Below, piece by piece: positions 1-7,864 of a DNA stretch of 64,000 nucleotides. The stretch covers positions 34,969-98,968 of the forward strand of contig CAYNOT010000021.1 of assembly GCA_964398945.1 (NCBI GenBank), read 5' to 3'. Below the pieces are notes generated by a model. The model saw nothing but the letters and a program-made list of their open reading frames with translations. It was not told the origin of the DNA and searched no databases. Numbering within the stretch: the stretch's first letter is position 1; each line of letters begins with the position of its first letter. The position numbers were made by a program, and so were the translations under genes. Source of the DNA: JBGTGG01 sp964398945 (GTDB taxonomy: Bacteria > Bacteroidota > Bacteroidia > Cytophagales > Cyclobacteriaceae).

Positions 1-1
1 A

Positions 2-193
2 TTAAGCATTACTCCCGTTAATGGAAAGACAAAGATTAATTCAAGTACAACTGCGGAAGGAAATGGCATAATTTCAAAATCTATAATGGCTTTGATGGGA
101 AGTTCACTAAAGGAACAGGAAGAAACCAATCTTTCAAATCTCAAGAAAACGATAGAACAAAATACCAAGAACTATTTCCAATCTGAACTTTAG
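2..193 (+). CDS. 3' end of an unknown protein (partial)
   Basis: An open frame enters from the left edge and ends at TAG 191-193, giving the last 63 residues of a protein of unknown length. The tail is polar and predicted helical, with a stretch reading KEQEETNLSNLKK about 20-30 residues from the C-terminus. I recognise no family. The segment resembles the N-terminal part of the protein at 61416-62009 (KEKDAQTNLRNLQT, preceded in both by a similar IS/LS..MALM/STMM stretch), so the two may belong to one family or share a joining module. No start is visible. Confidence 0.55.
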   Translation, partial: LSITPVNGKTKINSSTTAEGNGIISKSIMALMGSSLKEQEETNLSNLKKTIEQNTKNYFQSEL

Positions 194-228
194 AAATTTA
201 AGATGACTATGGAAGTATCTCTGGATCT

Positions 229-274
229 GGTCGTAGCGTCCCGCTACGACCATCTTAATTTTTAGCGTCTCGCT
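229..274. repeat. Composite palindromic repeat, copy 1
   Basis: A perfect hairpin with 10-base arms GGTCGTAGCG / CGCTACGACC and loop TCC (229-251) is followed after 12 bases by a second small palindrome AGCGTCTCGCT (264-274). The same two pieces recur in reverse order and orientation at 1522-1568. The hairpin could also end transcription of the partial gene on its left, but no T-run follows directly. Confidence 0.75.
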
Positions 275-411
275 GACAGGACAGGTCAAACAAAGATTGA
301 TGCTTCCTTTCCGGCTTCTATTGCAATCACCAGCACTGTTATCACTTTCTTGAACGAAAGGTTAAGCATTCTTCTAAAATCTTTGTTAACTTGATCAACA
401 AAATTTAACAA

Positions 412-499
412 GCTATGAAATGGCCATGTAAATACTTCACCAACCGAAATGATTATTTCGGCCATTCCATGTGACCTTGATCTAAAATTATAAGCACAT
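412..499 (+). promoter_or_regulatory. Duplicated 5' leader, copy 1
   Basis: About 88 bases directly before the DUF2911 gene are nearly identical to those before the S41 protease at 57485. The shared block starts at CTATGAAATGGCCATG, contains a hairpin CCGAAAT-GATT-ATTTCGG, and ends with TTGATCTAAAATTATAA about 6 bases before the start codon. Copy 1 lacks about 20 bases present in copy 2 after the hairpin. Both copies have an ATG beginning MKWPCKYF, but the downstream frames differ, so a leader peptide is unlikely. It probably carries a promoter or untranslated control region; the role is inferred. Confidence 0.55.
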
Positions 500-1043
500 G
501 AAAAATATAAAATCCACAATTTTTGCCATTGCATTGATGGCGATTTCATTTTCGTTTGTTCAGGCACAAAAATTACCTGGCCTCGATTCAAGTCCTGCGG
601 ATATTGCTTACCTGCGGGAGGATGGAAGAAGATCGGCCCCGGTGATAAAAGTTGTGTATGGTCGTCCTCTGAAAAAAGAAAGGACCATGCTTGGCGGCAC
701 AGAAGCATACGGAAAGGTGTGGCGGGCAGGCGCTAATGAAACAACGGAGATCAAATTTTTCAAAAACGTAACACTGGGTGATAAACAAATTGCTGCAGGT
801 ACGTATTCGCTTTATGCCATTCCCGATAAGGATGAATGGACGATCATTATCAATTCTAAATTGGATACATGGGGTGCGTATGAATATGATGAATCCAAAG
901 ATGTGGTACGCTTTAAAGTTCCGGCTGGAAAAACAGAAGCTGAAGTAGAAGCCTTTACCATTGCCTTTGAAGGGGAAAAAGGAACGGGCACGATGATGCT
1001 GGCGTGGGAAACTACGTTGGTAAAAATTCCGGTAAAGTTTTAA
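498..1043 (+). CDS. DUF2911 secreted protein
   Basis: 181 residues. Residues 1-23 form a signal peptide (basic start, hydrophobic core, cut near VQAQ), so the mature protein is periplasmic or exported. The rest matches the DUF2911 family, common in Bacteroidota: conserved VVYGRP near residue 52, GKVWRAGANE at 72-81, and the LPAGTYSLYAIP-like block (here IAAGTYSLYAIP) near 97. The fold is predicted to be beta-rich; the biochemical role is unknown. It is the only gene in the window, apart from the S41 protease, preceded by the duplicated leader. A strong hairpin follows 17 bases after the stop. Confidence 0.88.
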   Translation: MKNIKSTIFAIALMAISFSFVQAQKLPGLDSSPADIAYLREDGRRSAPVIKVVYGRPLKKERTMLGGTEAYGKVWRAGANETTEIKFFKNVTLGDKQIAAGTYSLYAIPDKDEWTIIINSKLDTWGAYEYDESKDVVRFKVPAGKTEAEVEAFTIAFEGEKGTGTMMLAWETTLVKIPVKF

Positions 1044-1059
1044 TTATTTTGTCATCTTT

Positions 1060-1092
1060 AAAAGCCCGGTCGGAAGGATCGGGCTTTTCCGT
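1060..1092 (+). terminator. Rho-independent-like terminator after DUF2911
   Basis: Nine-base arms AAAAGCCCG (1060-1068) and CGGGCTTTT (1080-1088) enclose an 11-base loop, and the second arm ends in a T-run. It lies 17 bases after the DUF2911 stop. It also sits just before the next lipoprotein gene, which therefore probably has its own promoter. Confidence 0.75.
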
Positions 1093-1126
1093 ATACCATA
1101 GCAACTTAATGCTAAAAATATTTAAC

Positions 1127-1522
1127 ATGAATATCAAAACTACGATTCTTCTCGTGGCAGTTCTTTTGACTACCGCTTGTAGACAACAAGAAGAAAACCT
1201 GGATAGTAAAATTATTGGGGCATGGACGATGGAAAAGGTTTATGAATATGACAATGATTTAACTGAAAAGCACAATCCACAAAATAGCAGGTGGATAGAA
1301 TTTAAAGCTGATGGCTCATTTGTTAGTGACGGTGAACCATTTGGAAAAAATACAGGACGTTGGACAACTGACAATGAAAAATCAATTTTAATTATTGACA
1401 GTGATGTTGATGACGATGATAGTGCATGGAAAGTAACATTCGAGCAAGACCAAACCACCTGGACTGGAATTGGACATCCAAGAAAAGAGAACACGAAACT
1501 AATTCATAAGAGAAAGAAATAA
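1127..1522 (+). CDS. Small lipocalin-like lipoprotein
   Basis: 131 residues from the ATG at 1127. I chose this start because it gives a clean lipoprotein signal (MNIKTT, hydrophobic core, lipobox LTTAC with Cys about residue 20); an upstream in-frame ATG at 1109 adds only six residues. The mature part has IIGAWTMEKVY, WIEFKADGSF, GRWTTDNEKSILII and WKVTFEQD, the strand pattern of small lipocalin-like lipoproteins in Bacteroidota. It is probably anchored in a membrane; the ligand is unknown. The stop codon overlaps the first base of the next palindromic repeat. Confidence 0.75.
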   Translation: MNIKTTILLVAVLLTTACRQQEENLDSKIIGAWTMEKVYEYDNDLTEKHNPQNSRWIEFKADGSFVSDGEPFGKNTGRWTTDNEKSILIIDSDVDDDDSAWKVTFEQDQTTWTGIGHPRKENTKLIHKRKK

Positions 1523-1568
1523 GCGAGACGCTTACGTGATGAAAAGGTCGTAGCGGGACGCTACGACC
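1522..1568. repeat. Composite palindromic repeat, copy 2 (inverted)
   Basis: AGCGAGACGCT (1522-1532), then a hairpin with arms GGTCGTAGCG / CGCTACGACC and loop GGA (1546-1568). This is the reverse complement arrangement of 229-274, including the loop (TCC versus GGA), so the two copies face each other around the two small secreted-protein genes. Confidence 0.75.
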
Positions 1569-1592
1569 AGGGCGAGTTCAACAAAGACAAGA

Positions 1593-1739
1593 ATGTATTT
1601 CATAAATGTAATAATCATTGTGATGTTTCTTTGGTACATTTCACGGAAGGCAGTTGATCAACCAGTTGAAATTGAGGGGGAATCGGTATCAAGATTTAGT
1701 TCAATTTTCAGGTTAGTAGGAATAACCCTCAAATTTTAG
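1593..1739 (+). CDS. Possible 48-residue single-pass membrane peptide
   Basis: An ATG at 1593 opens 48 codons ending at TAG 1737-1739. The product begins MYFINVIIIVMFLWYISRK, a good transmembrane segment with a basic stop-transfer end, followed by a polar tail. No clear ribosome binding site was seen and no family is recognised. The gap it fills lies between two repeats, so it may be chance. Confidence 0.25.
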   Translation: MYFINVIIIVMFLWYISRKAVDQPVEIEGESVSRFSSIFRLVGITLKF

Positions 1740-1760
1740 TCGTAGCATGATGCTACGACC
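1739..1760. repeat. Palindromic repeat, variant copy 3
   Basis: Arms GTCGTAGCA / TGCTACGAC with loop TGA, a variant of the hairpins at 229 and 1546. It lies just after the stop of the minus-strand exbD-like gene (stop at 1766) and could act as its terminator. Confidence 0.65.
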
Positions 1761-1765
1761 AGGGA

Positions 1766-2296
1766 TCAAAGTTCAGCAATCGAAATGTTCATCGGGATGC
1801 CTGCTTTCCCTTTTTCGTATAATCGGTTTTGAGCTGGGACCCGCGTATCAAGTTTTCGAAACTCAGCAGCCGTAATCCCGGCTTGTTCCGCATAAATTTC
1901 ATAATACGCTGCCTGTATCTCGTCCAGTATCGCAATGTAAAAATGGTAGCGCGATCCACGATCGGCCTTCAGGGAGATTACCGCTTTCTTAGGGTTTTCG
2001 GATAAGCCTGCAACCACACCGTTGTTTAAAATGAAAGCTTTGATTTCGGCCCGTATCCCATCCATATTTCCCCGTGTAGTATTTTGTACCATGAGTTGGT
2101 CGTTGGAGTTTAGCCGGATGTTAAAAACGTTCCGATCATTTACCGGGGCAACCACGTTGTCGATTTGAGGCAGCAAGATGGTCAACCCTTTGTGTTCTTG
2201 AATTACTGTCGTGATCATAAAGAAACACAACATGAGAAATGCGATATCGGCCATGGAACTGGCATTGATGGTAACAGCGTGTTTGGGAGCGTACAT
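1766..2296 (-). CDS. exbD: ExbD/TolR-family biopolymer transport protein
   Basis: 176 residues. The N-terminus is a short cytoplasmic stretch, then INASSMADIAFLMLCFFMITT, the family's single membrane helix with its conserved Asp (MADIAF). The remainder is the periplasmic domain. ExbD works with ExbB and TonB to couple proton flow to outer-membrane import. No exbB, tonB or second exbD lies nearby in this window, whereas Bacteroidota usually keep them together, so this copy is an orphan here. The C-terminus (KAGIPMNISIAEL) is longer than in enteric ExbD, as often in this phylum. Confidence 0.88.
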   Translation of the reverse strand: MYAPKHAVTINASSMADIAFLMLCFFMITTVIQEHKGLTILLPQIDNVVAPVNDRNVFNIRLNSNDQLMVQNTTRGNMDGIRAEIKAFILNNGVVAGLSENPKKAVISLKADRGSRYHFYIAILDEIQAAYYEIYAEQAGITAAEFRKLDTRVPAQNRLYEKGKAGIPMNISIAEL

Positions 2297-2521
2297 AAGC
2301 GTTTGGTTTAGCCCTATAATTCGCTGGGTATATGGAAGTCACATTATTGCTACTAGAGGACACGACTGCCGGGGCACGCATCCATGTAAGCAGAATAAGA
2401 ACTTGATCAAATGCATTTACATAACTTAGCGCCTTCGTGCCTTTGCGGTAAATAACTCCATTTATCAAAAATCCGTACCAGAACCTTTCTATTTGCGTAT
2501 TAAGTGTAACTTTACACGCTG

Positions 2522-4522
2522 ATGAATTTTTTAAGTCCTTCCTTTCTTTGGGCCCTTTTCGCGCTGTCGATCCCGTTAATCATCCATCTTTTCAATTTCA
2601 GGAAAACCAAACGCGTTTATTTTTCGAATAACCGCTTTCTCAAACAAGTAAAAGAAGAAACCGCCTCTAAAAAGCGCCTCAAGCATTTGCTGGTCCTTGC
2701 ATCCCGGTTGTTGTTTCTGTTTTTCCTGGTGATCACGTTTGCCCAGCCCTTTATTCCGGCCAAAAACCAGTTGGGTGCTGCACAGGAAATTGTCCTGTAC
2801 CTTGACAACTCCCTGAGCATGACCGCAAATACAAGAGACAATATGCGCGGGTTGGATGCCGCCTCCCAGTTTGCGCGGGATATTGCCAATATTTTCCCAC
2901 CCGATACACGCTATAAATTGCTCACCAACGACTTCGCACCTTTTTCGAATGTCTATAAAACCAAAACCGAAGTATTGGATTTGTTGACCGAAATCCGCTC
3001 TTCTTCCGTGAGCAGAAGTTTTGAAGAAATTCAAAACCGGATTGCATTAAACAACAAAAGCGAAGTTCGGAAACCGGAAATTTTTTGGATCAGTGATTTT
3101 CAACGTTCTACGATGGGCCCCGTAACTTCCCCCGACAGTGCAACACGTTTTCACTTAGTCCCTATTTCCTTCGAACAGGTCCCCAATATTTTTGTGGATA
3201 GTGTTTATCTGGAAAACCCGTTTGCGATCGGGGGCGATAAAAATGTGTTGCATGTTCGCTTGCTCAACGATGGGTCAAAAGCGATTGACCAACTGAACAT
3301 CCGGTTTTCAATCAACAACATTCAAGCCGGCACGGCCACAGTTTCCATTCCCCAAAAGGGCACAGCAGAAGCAACTTTTGACCTTACTGCCGGCCTGATG
3401 GGAAGAAGTGAATTGCAGATTAGTTTCAACGACAACCCCATTAATTTTGACAATACTTTTTTCCTTACGTTGAATTTCACAGATAAAATCCGTGTGTTGG
3501 AAATCAAGAACACGTTACAACCCACACCCGTGCAACAGGTTTTTGGCAACCAGCAACTTTTCGCCTATCAGGGATTTACGATGGCCAATGTGAATTACAG
3601 TTTGTTGTCGCAATCGGACCTTGTGGTGGTAAACGGGCTCAACGTTATTGACCCAACCTTTGCATTGGCATTGCAAAATTATTTGGATGCATTTGGTACG
3701 GTGTTAGTGATTCCGGGTGAAGATCCTGATTTATCTTCTTTATCCTCAACGTTCTCTATTGCTTTGCAAAAGGGCAGGGATTCAACCCAAATGATGTCGC
3801 TTGATAAACCTGATTTCGACAACCCTTTTTTTGAGAATGTATTCGAAGAGCGTTCGCAATCTCTTATTATGCCGAAAGCAATCCCCGCACTTACCTTGGG
3901 AGTGGACCGGAATGCCTTGTTGAAATTCAATAATGAACTGCCTTTTCTTTCGGTGATGGACCGGAAGGGAAAATTATTTGTAATGGCATCGGGCCTAAGC
4001 AGTGCATCTACTGATTTTGCGGCACACGGGCTTTTTGTTCCGGTGATGTACCGGATTGCTGCCAGCAGCAAACGCGATACTGAAAAATTATATTACACAT
4101 TGAACGATGATTTTGTTTCTATAAAAGCAGACACACTGGTAGGTGAGGAACCCCTGCGCATGATTGGCGAACAGGAACTGGTCCCTTCACAGCGCAGGTT
4201 GGGCAATCGGGTGTTAATGGATTTACCAAAATTTTCGTTGACACAAGGATTCTACTATGTAGTTCAGGCAACGGATACGATGGGGTTGCTCGCTTTCAAC
4301 CTTGATAAAAAAGAATCGCGGATGGAGCAATATCAACCTGAGGAGGTAAAGGCATTGCTTGGTGGTGGTGATAATGTTGATATTTTTGAAGCAGGTTCTA
4401 CCGAGGCTTTCAGCAACGAAATAAAAGAAAGATATTTGGGAAAGCCCTTGTGGCGGTATGCGCTGATGTTGGCACTTTTGTTCTTGCTTGTTGAAATTTT
4501 GTTGATCCGGTTTTTAAAATAG
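2522..4522 (+). CDS. BatA-like membrane protein with vWA-type domain
   Basis: 666 residues. Residues 1-75 match the BatA N-terminal domain: two membrane helices (LWALFALSIPLIIHLF and LLVLASRLLFLFFLVITFA) separated by a basic segment. A von Willebrand A-type region follows with a metal-site-like motif DNSLSM near residue 96. A long beta-rich middle leads to one C-terminal helix (LMLALLFLLVEILLI). Such proteins stand next to MoxR/Bat operons or, as in Cytophagales, directly upstream of dihydroorotase. The stop is 5 bases before the next start, so the two are co-transcribed. Role inferred: envelope-associated scaffold. Confidence 0.82.
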   Translation: MNFLSPSFLWALFALSIPLIIHLFNFRKTKRVYFSNNRFLKQVKEETASKKRLKHLLVLASRLLFLFFLVITFAQPFIPAKNQLGAAQEIVLYLDNSLSMTANTRDNMRGLDAASQFARDIANIFPPDTRYKLLTNDFAPFSNVYKTKTEVLDLLTEIRSSSVSRSFEEIQNRIALNNKSEVRKPEIFWISDFQRSTMGPVTSPDSATRFHLVPISFEQVPNIFVDSVYLENPFAIGGDKNVLHVRLLNDGSKAIDQLNIRFSINNIQAGTATVSIPQKGTAEATFDLTAGLMGRSELQISFNDNPINFDNTFFLTLNFTDKIRVLEIKNTLQPTPVQQVFGNQQLFAYQGFTMANVNYSLLSQSDLVVVNGLNVIDPTFALALQNYLDAFGTVLVIPGEDPDLSSLSSTFSIALQKGRDSTQMMSLDKPDFDNPFFENVFEERSQSLIMPKAIPALTLGVDRNALLKFNNELPFLSVMDRKGKLFVMASGLSSASTDFAAHGLFVPVMYRIAASSKRDTEKLYYTLNDDFVSIKADTLVGEEPLRMIGEQELVPSQRRLGNRVLMDLPKFSLTQGFYYVVQATDTMGLLAFNLDKKESRMEQYQPEEVKALLGGGDNVDIFEAGSTEAFSNEIKERYLGKPLWRYALMLALLFLLVEILLIRFLK

Positions 4523-4527
4523 AATGT

Positions 4528-5787
4528 ATGAAAATTGTAATCCAGTCGGCACAGATTTTTGATAAGCAATCACCTTTTCATAAGAAGGAGAAGAACGTTT
4601 TGATCCAGAATGGAAAAATTGTAAAAATCAGTGAGAAGAATATTTCGGGGGATAAAACCATCAAAGCCGAAGGGATGATCCTGAGTCCGGGATGGTTCGA
4701 CCTCGGTACCTTTATTGGCGACCCGGGATTGGAACACAAAGAAGATATCGAATCGGGTACCCGCGCAGCAATGGCCGGTGGGTTTACAGAAATTGCTATT
4801 TTACCAAACACCGTTCCTTCCATTCAAACAAAAAATGATGTGAGCTACATCAAGAGTGGAAATAATGGCCGGCTTGTGCAAGCACATGCGATGGCCAGTG
4901 TCACGAAAAACAACAGGGGTGAAGAACTCACGGAAATGATCGATCTCAATGCCGCGGGCGCAGTTGCTTTTACAGATGGATTAAAACCCATTTGGCATAC
5001 CGACATTTTATTAAAGACCCTTCAATATTTACAGAAATTTGATGGCGTGCTCATTGACCACCCGGAGGATATTTGGTTGAATATTTTTGGCCAGATGCAC
5101 GAAGGCGTGAACAGTACCATGCTTGGTTTACGCGGGATGCCCCGGATTGCAGAAGAAATTGTGATCAACAGGAACCTTGAAATTTTAAAGTATGCCGGAG
5201 GACGTCTTCACTTTGCAAAAATTTCATCCGGTAAATCGGTAGAGTTGATCAAAGCGGTGAAGAAGAAACTGAATGTTTCGTGTGGTATTACTGCATACCA
5301 ACCGTTGCTGGACGACAGCATGTTGTTTGATTTTGATACGCACTATAAAGTCAATCCACCTTTGCGGGAAAAGGAAGACAATGATGCGTTGATAAAAGGG
5401 TTGAAGGAAGGGGTGATTGATGTGATTTGTTCCGGCCACATTCCGCAAGACGAAGAATCGAAAAAACTTGAGTTTGATTTGGCCGATTTTGGCATCATTA
5501 ATTTACAAACCGTTGGTGCGAATTTGGTTGCGTTAGAGAAATCATTGAGCTGGGAAACCTTACTGGATAAAGTTACAGCCGGTCCGCGGAAAGTATTGGG
5601 TATGGATTGCCCCACAATCGCGGAAGAAGAAAAAGCCAACCTTACCTTGTTTGACCCAACCCGTACGTGGGTGTTGGATGACAAGACAAACGAATCGAAA
5701 GCGCGCAACTCCCCCTGGTATGGCAAAGAAATTACCGGAAGGGCAGTTGCTGTGTTCAACAATGGAAAAAATTGGATTGATAATTAG
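4528..5787 (+). CDS. Dihydroorotase-family protein lacking metal ligands
   Basis: 419 residues, full length for the type I dihydroorotase family of the amidohydrolase superfamily. It keeps the fold signatures: PGWFD then DPGLEHKEDIESGTRAAMAGG (residues 54-85), LPNT at 92-95, and KVNPPLR at 274-280. The family's DxHxH metal motif is DLGTF here (Gly60 and Phe62 replace the two His), and the TDHAPH-type block is SGHIPQ (302-307), so the catalytic Asp is Gly303. The protein is therefore unlikely to hydrolyse dihydroorotate. Known non-catalytic homologues (PyrC') support aspartate transcarbamylase assembly; that role is only inferred. It sits in an operon with membrane proteins. Confidence 0.88.
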   Translation: MKIVIQSAQIFDKQSPFHKKEKNVLIQNGKIVKISEKNISGDKTIKAEGMILSPGWFDLGTFIGDPGLEHKEDIESGTRAAMAGGFTEIAILPNTVPSIQTKNDVSYIKSGNNGRLVQAHAMASVTKNNRGEELTEMIDLNAAGAVAFTDGLKPIWHTDILLKTLQYLQKFDGVLIDHPEDIWLNIFGQMHEGVNSTMLGLRGMPRIAEEIVINRNLEILKYAGGRLHFAKISSGKSVELIKAVKKKLNVSCGITAYQPLLDDSMLFDFDTHYKVNPPLREKEDNDALIKGLKEGVIDVICSGHIPQDEESKKLEFDLADFGIINLQTVGANLVALEKSLSWETLLDKVTAGPRKVLGMDCPTIAEEEKANLTLFDPTRTWVLDDKTNESKARNSPWYGKEITGRAVAVFNNGKNWIDN

Positions 5788-6315
5788 ATGAACTTTTCCC
5801 CTTTATTAAAAGTAGTTGCGCGGTATGGCCTCATGGCAGGCATTATGGGTTTTGGTTTGCTCCTCGGTTTGTATTACATGGGGCGCCATCCGTTTTTGAT
5901 CGAGATTTTTTTTGACTTCCGGATTTTCATGCTGGGGATTTTTATTTTTTTCTCGCTTAAGGAATTCCGTGAAGACCACCAGGATGGGATTTTGTATTTC
6001 TGGCAGGGGATGATCGGAAGTTTTGTGCTGACCGCTATTTTTAGTGCAGTGGCGGCTTTTTTGATCTATATTTTTGGGAGCTGGAATACAGGATTTGTTC
6101 AAACATATATTGTACAATTGACGGAACGGCTTAGCCAATTGCCGGCTGAAACTATTGAACAGATAGGAAAAGAAGAGGTGGATCGTAATTTAAATGCCAT
6201 TCAAGCGACTACTATTGGTGATATGGCGACAACGTACTTTGTACAAAGCTTTATCATTAGTTTTTTTATAAGCATAATTTTATCAGTAGTTTTAAGACGT
6301 CAACCTAAACCCTAA
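5788..6315 (+). CDS. DUF4199 membrane protein 1
   Basis: 175 residues, starting on the base after the previous stop. Four predicted membrane helices (about residues 14-30, 41-56, 72-95 and 150-168) with a polar loop between helices three and four match the DUF4199 family of Bacteroidota. Function unknown. It is followed by a second, diverged member after 6 bases and by a glycosyltransferase, so it may act in envelope or lipid-sugar metabolism; that is inference from context. Confidence 0.85.
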   Translation: MNFSPLLKVVARYGLMAGIMGFGLLLGLYYMGRHPFLIEIFFDFRIFMLGIFIFFSLKEFREDHQDGILYFWQGMIGSFVLTAIFSAVAAFLIYIFGSWNTGFVQTYIVQLTERLSQLPAETIEQIGKEEVDRNLNAIQATTIGDMATTYFVQSFIISFFISIILSVVLRRQPKP

Positions 6316-6321
6316 AAAATC

Positions 6322-6855
6322 ATGGAAGAAAACATTGAAAAAGTAACAACCCGTTCAGTAGGAATTCGATATGGACTTATTTTATCAGTAGTCTCAATTG
6401 CTTATTTTCTTGGAATTAGCATGGCCGGACTTGCAGGTGAAGGAGGTATATGGAGTTTTATCGGTGCTATTCCAAGCATTATTGTAATCATTTTAGCCCA
6501 CAAATATTTCAAAGAAAATGGTAATGGATTTATGGAGTTCGGCCAGGGATTTGGGATTGGTTTTTGGGTTGTTTTGATTTCGTCTATTGTTTCAAGCGTT
6601 TTCACGTATGTGTACATGAAATTTATCGACACAACCTTTACTCAAACCATGTTGGATAAGTCAAGGGAAAAGATGGCAGAAGCCGGAAATATGTCTGATG
6701 CACAGATTGATCAAGCAATGGAGTTTACCGCCAAATTTATGACTCCTGAAGCGGTGGTCGGAATGGGTATTGTAATGGGACTAATATTTGGCTGTATCAT
6801 AGCATTGATTGTTACAATTTTTACCAAAAAGAGCAACCCGGATACAAGCTTCTAA
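6322..6855 (+). CDS. DUF4199 membrane protein 2
   Basis: 177 residues with four membrane helices and the family's loop FIDTTFTQTMLDKSREKM before MSDAQIDQAMEF and the last helix. It is a paralogue of the preceding gene. The motif GNGFMEFGQGFGIGFWV is the typical DUF4199 second-to-third helix region. The stop abuts the ATG of the glycosyltransferase with no gap, indicating tight translational coupling. Confidence 0.87.
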   Translation: MEENIEKVTTRSVGIRYGLILSVVSIAYFLGISMAGLAGEGGIWSFIGAIPSIIVIILAHKYFKENGNGFMEFGQGFGIGFWVVLISSIVSSVFTYVYMKFIDTTFTQTMLDKSREKMAEAGNMSDAQIDQAMEFTAKFMTPEAVVGMGIVMGLIFGCIIALIVTIFTKKSNPDTSF

Positions 6856-7818
6856 ATGAGTCTTGACATTTCTGTTGTTATCCCTGCCAAAAACGAACAG
6901 GAATCAATTCCTGAATTAAGTTCCTGGATAAACCGTGTCCTCACCGGGCACGGTTTATCTTTTGAAGCCATTTTTATTGATGATGGCAGCGATGACAATA
7001 CCTGGGAGGAAATCCAAAAGGTATGTTCTTCAACCCCTAATTTCAAGGGCCTGCGTTTTAACCGGAATTTTGGAAAGTCCGCAGCGTTGCAAACCGGTTT
7101 TCAGGAAGCACAAGGTGATGTCGTAATCACGATGGATGCCGATTTGCAGGACAGTCCGGAAGAACTTCCTGCATTGTACAACATGATCAAAGAAGAAAAG
7201 TACCAATTGGTTTCCGGCTGGAAGAAAAAGCGTAACGACCCGGTTTCAAAAACACTTCCTTCAAAATTCTTTAACGGACTCACCCGTAGCATCAGCGGAA
7301 TCAAACTACATGATTTTAACTGTGGGCTGAAAGCGTACGATAAAGTGGTGGTCAAAAATATTACGCTCTACGGAGAAATGCACCGCTACATTCCGGTAGT
7401 GGCGAAGTGGGCAGGGTTTACAAAGATCACCGAGAAAGTTGTAGAGCACCACGAACGAAAATATGGCCGCAGCAAATTTGGATTGGAGCGCATGCGCGGT
7501 TTGCTGGATTTATTATCGATTATGTTTGTGGGCCGTTTTGGTAAAAGGCCGATGCATTTTTTTGGTATGTATGGCGTGCTTTCTTTTTTGCTTGGATTGG
7601 GATTTACCATTAAAATCTTTTATGATAAAATCGATTCGGTTTTTATTTCAAAGATCCCAATGAAACGTGAGGTTACCGAGCAACCTATTTTTTATTTGGC
7701 ATTGGTTGCACTGATTATTGGTGTCCAACTTTTCTTAACTGGTTTCATTGCCGAACTGATGGCCCGCCAATCGGTTTCCAAACGGGATTATCTGGTGATT
7801 GAGAAAGCAGGCAGTTAA
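6856..7818 (+). CDS. GT2 glycosyltransferase, DPM1/ArnC-like, with two C-terminal helices
   Basis: 320 residues. The N-terminal 220 residues are a GT-A fold: VVIPAKNEQESIPEL, FIDDGSDDNTW, and the DXD-type metal motif MDADLQDSPEEL near residue 93. Two membrane helices follow (about 235-257 and 275-300), as in polyprenyl-phosphate hexose synthases of the DPM1/GtrB/ArnC group. The expected reaction is transfer of a sugar from a nucleotide donor to undecaprenyl phosphate at the inner leaflet; the sugar is not predictable. It is last in the operon begun by the BatA-like gene and is followed by a strong hairpin. Confidence 0.9.
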   Translation: MSLDISVVIPAKNEQESIPELSSWINRVLTGHGLSFEAIFIDDGSDDNTWEEIQKVCSSTPNFKGLRFNRNFGKSAALQTGFQEAQGDVVITMDADLQDSPEELPALYNMIKEEKYQLVSGWKKKRNDPVSKTLPSKFFNGLTRSISGIKLHDFNCGLKAYDKVVVKNITLYGEMHRYIPVVAKWAGFTKITEKVVEHHERKYGRSKFGLERMRGLLDLLSIMFVGRFGKRPMHFFGMYGVLSFLLGLGFTIKIFYDKIDSVFISKIPMKREVTEQPIFYLALVALIIGVQLFLTGFIAELMARQSVSKRDYLVIEKAGS

Positions 7819-7821
7819 ATT

Positions 7822-7860
7822 GGTAGGCGTCTGACCGCTTTGAGCGGTCTGACGCCTACC
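7822..7860. terminator. Long hairpin between convergent genes
   Basis: An 18-base stem with one mismatch and loop TTG: GGTAGGCGTCTGACCGCT pairs with the segment ending at 7860. It sits between two convergent genes and probably ends transcription from both sides. It is built like the three-base-loop repeats near 229 and 1546, so it may be a mobile palindrome used as a terminator. Confidence 0.65.
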
Positions 7861-7864
7861 TACC

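Noticed and set aside
286..708. 140-codon minus-strand frame over the DUF2911 start
   Set aside because: It is antisense to a gene with a signal peptide and conserved motifs; part of it is just the reverse of the duplicated leader.
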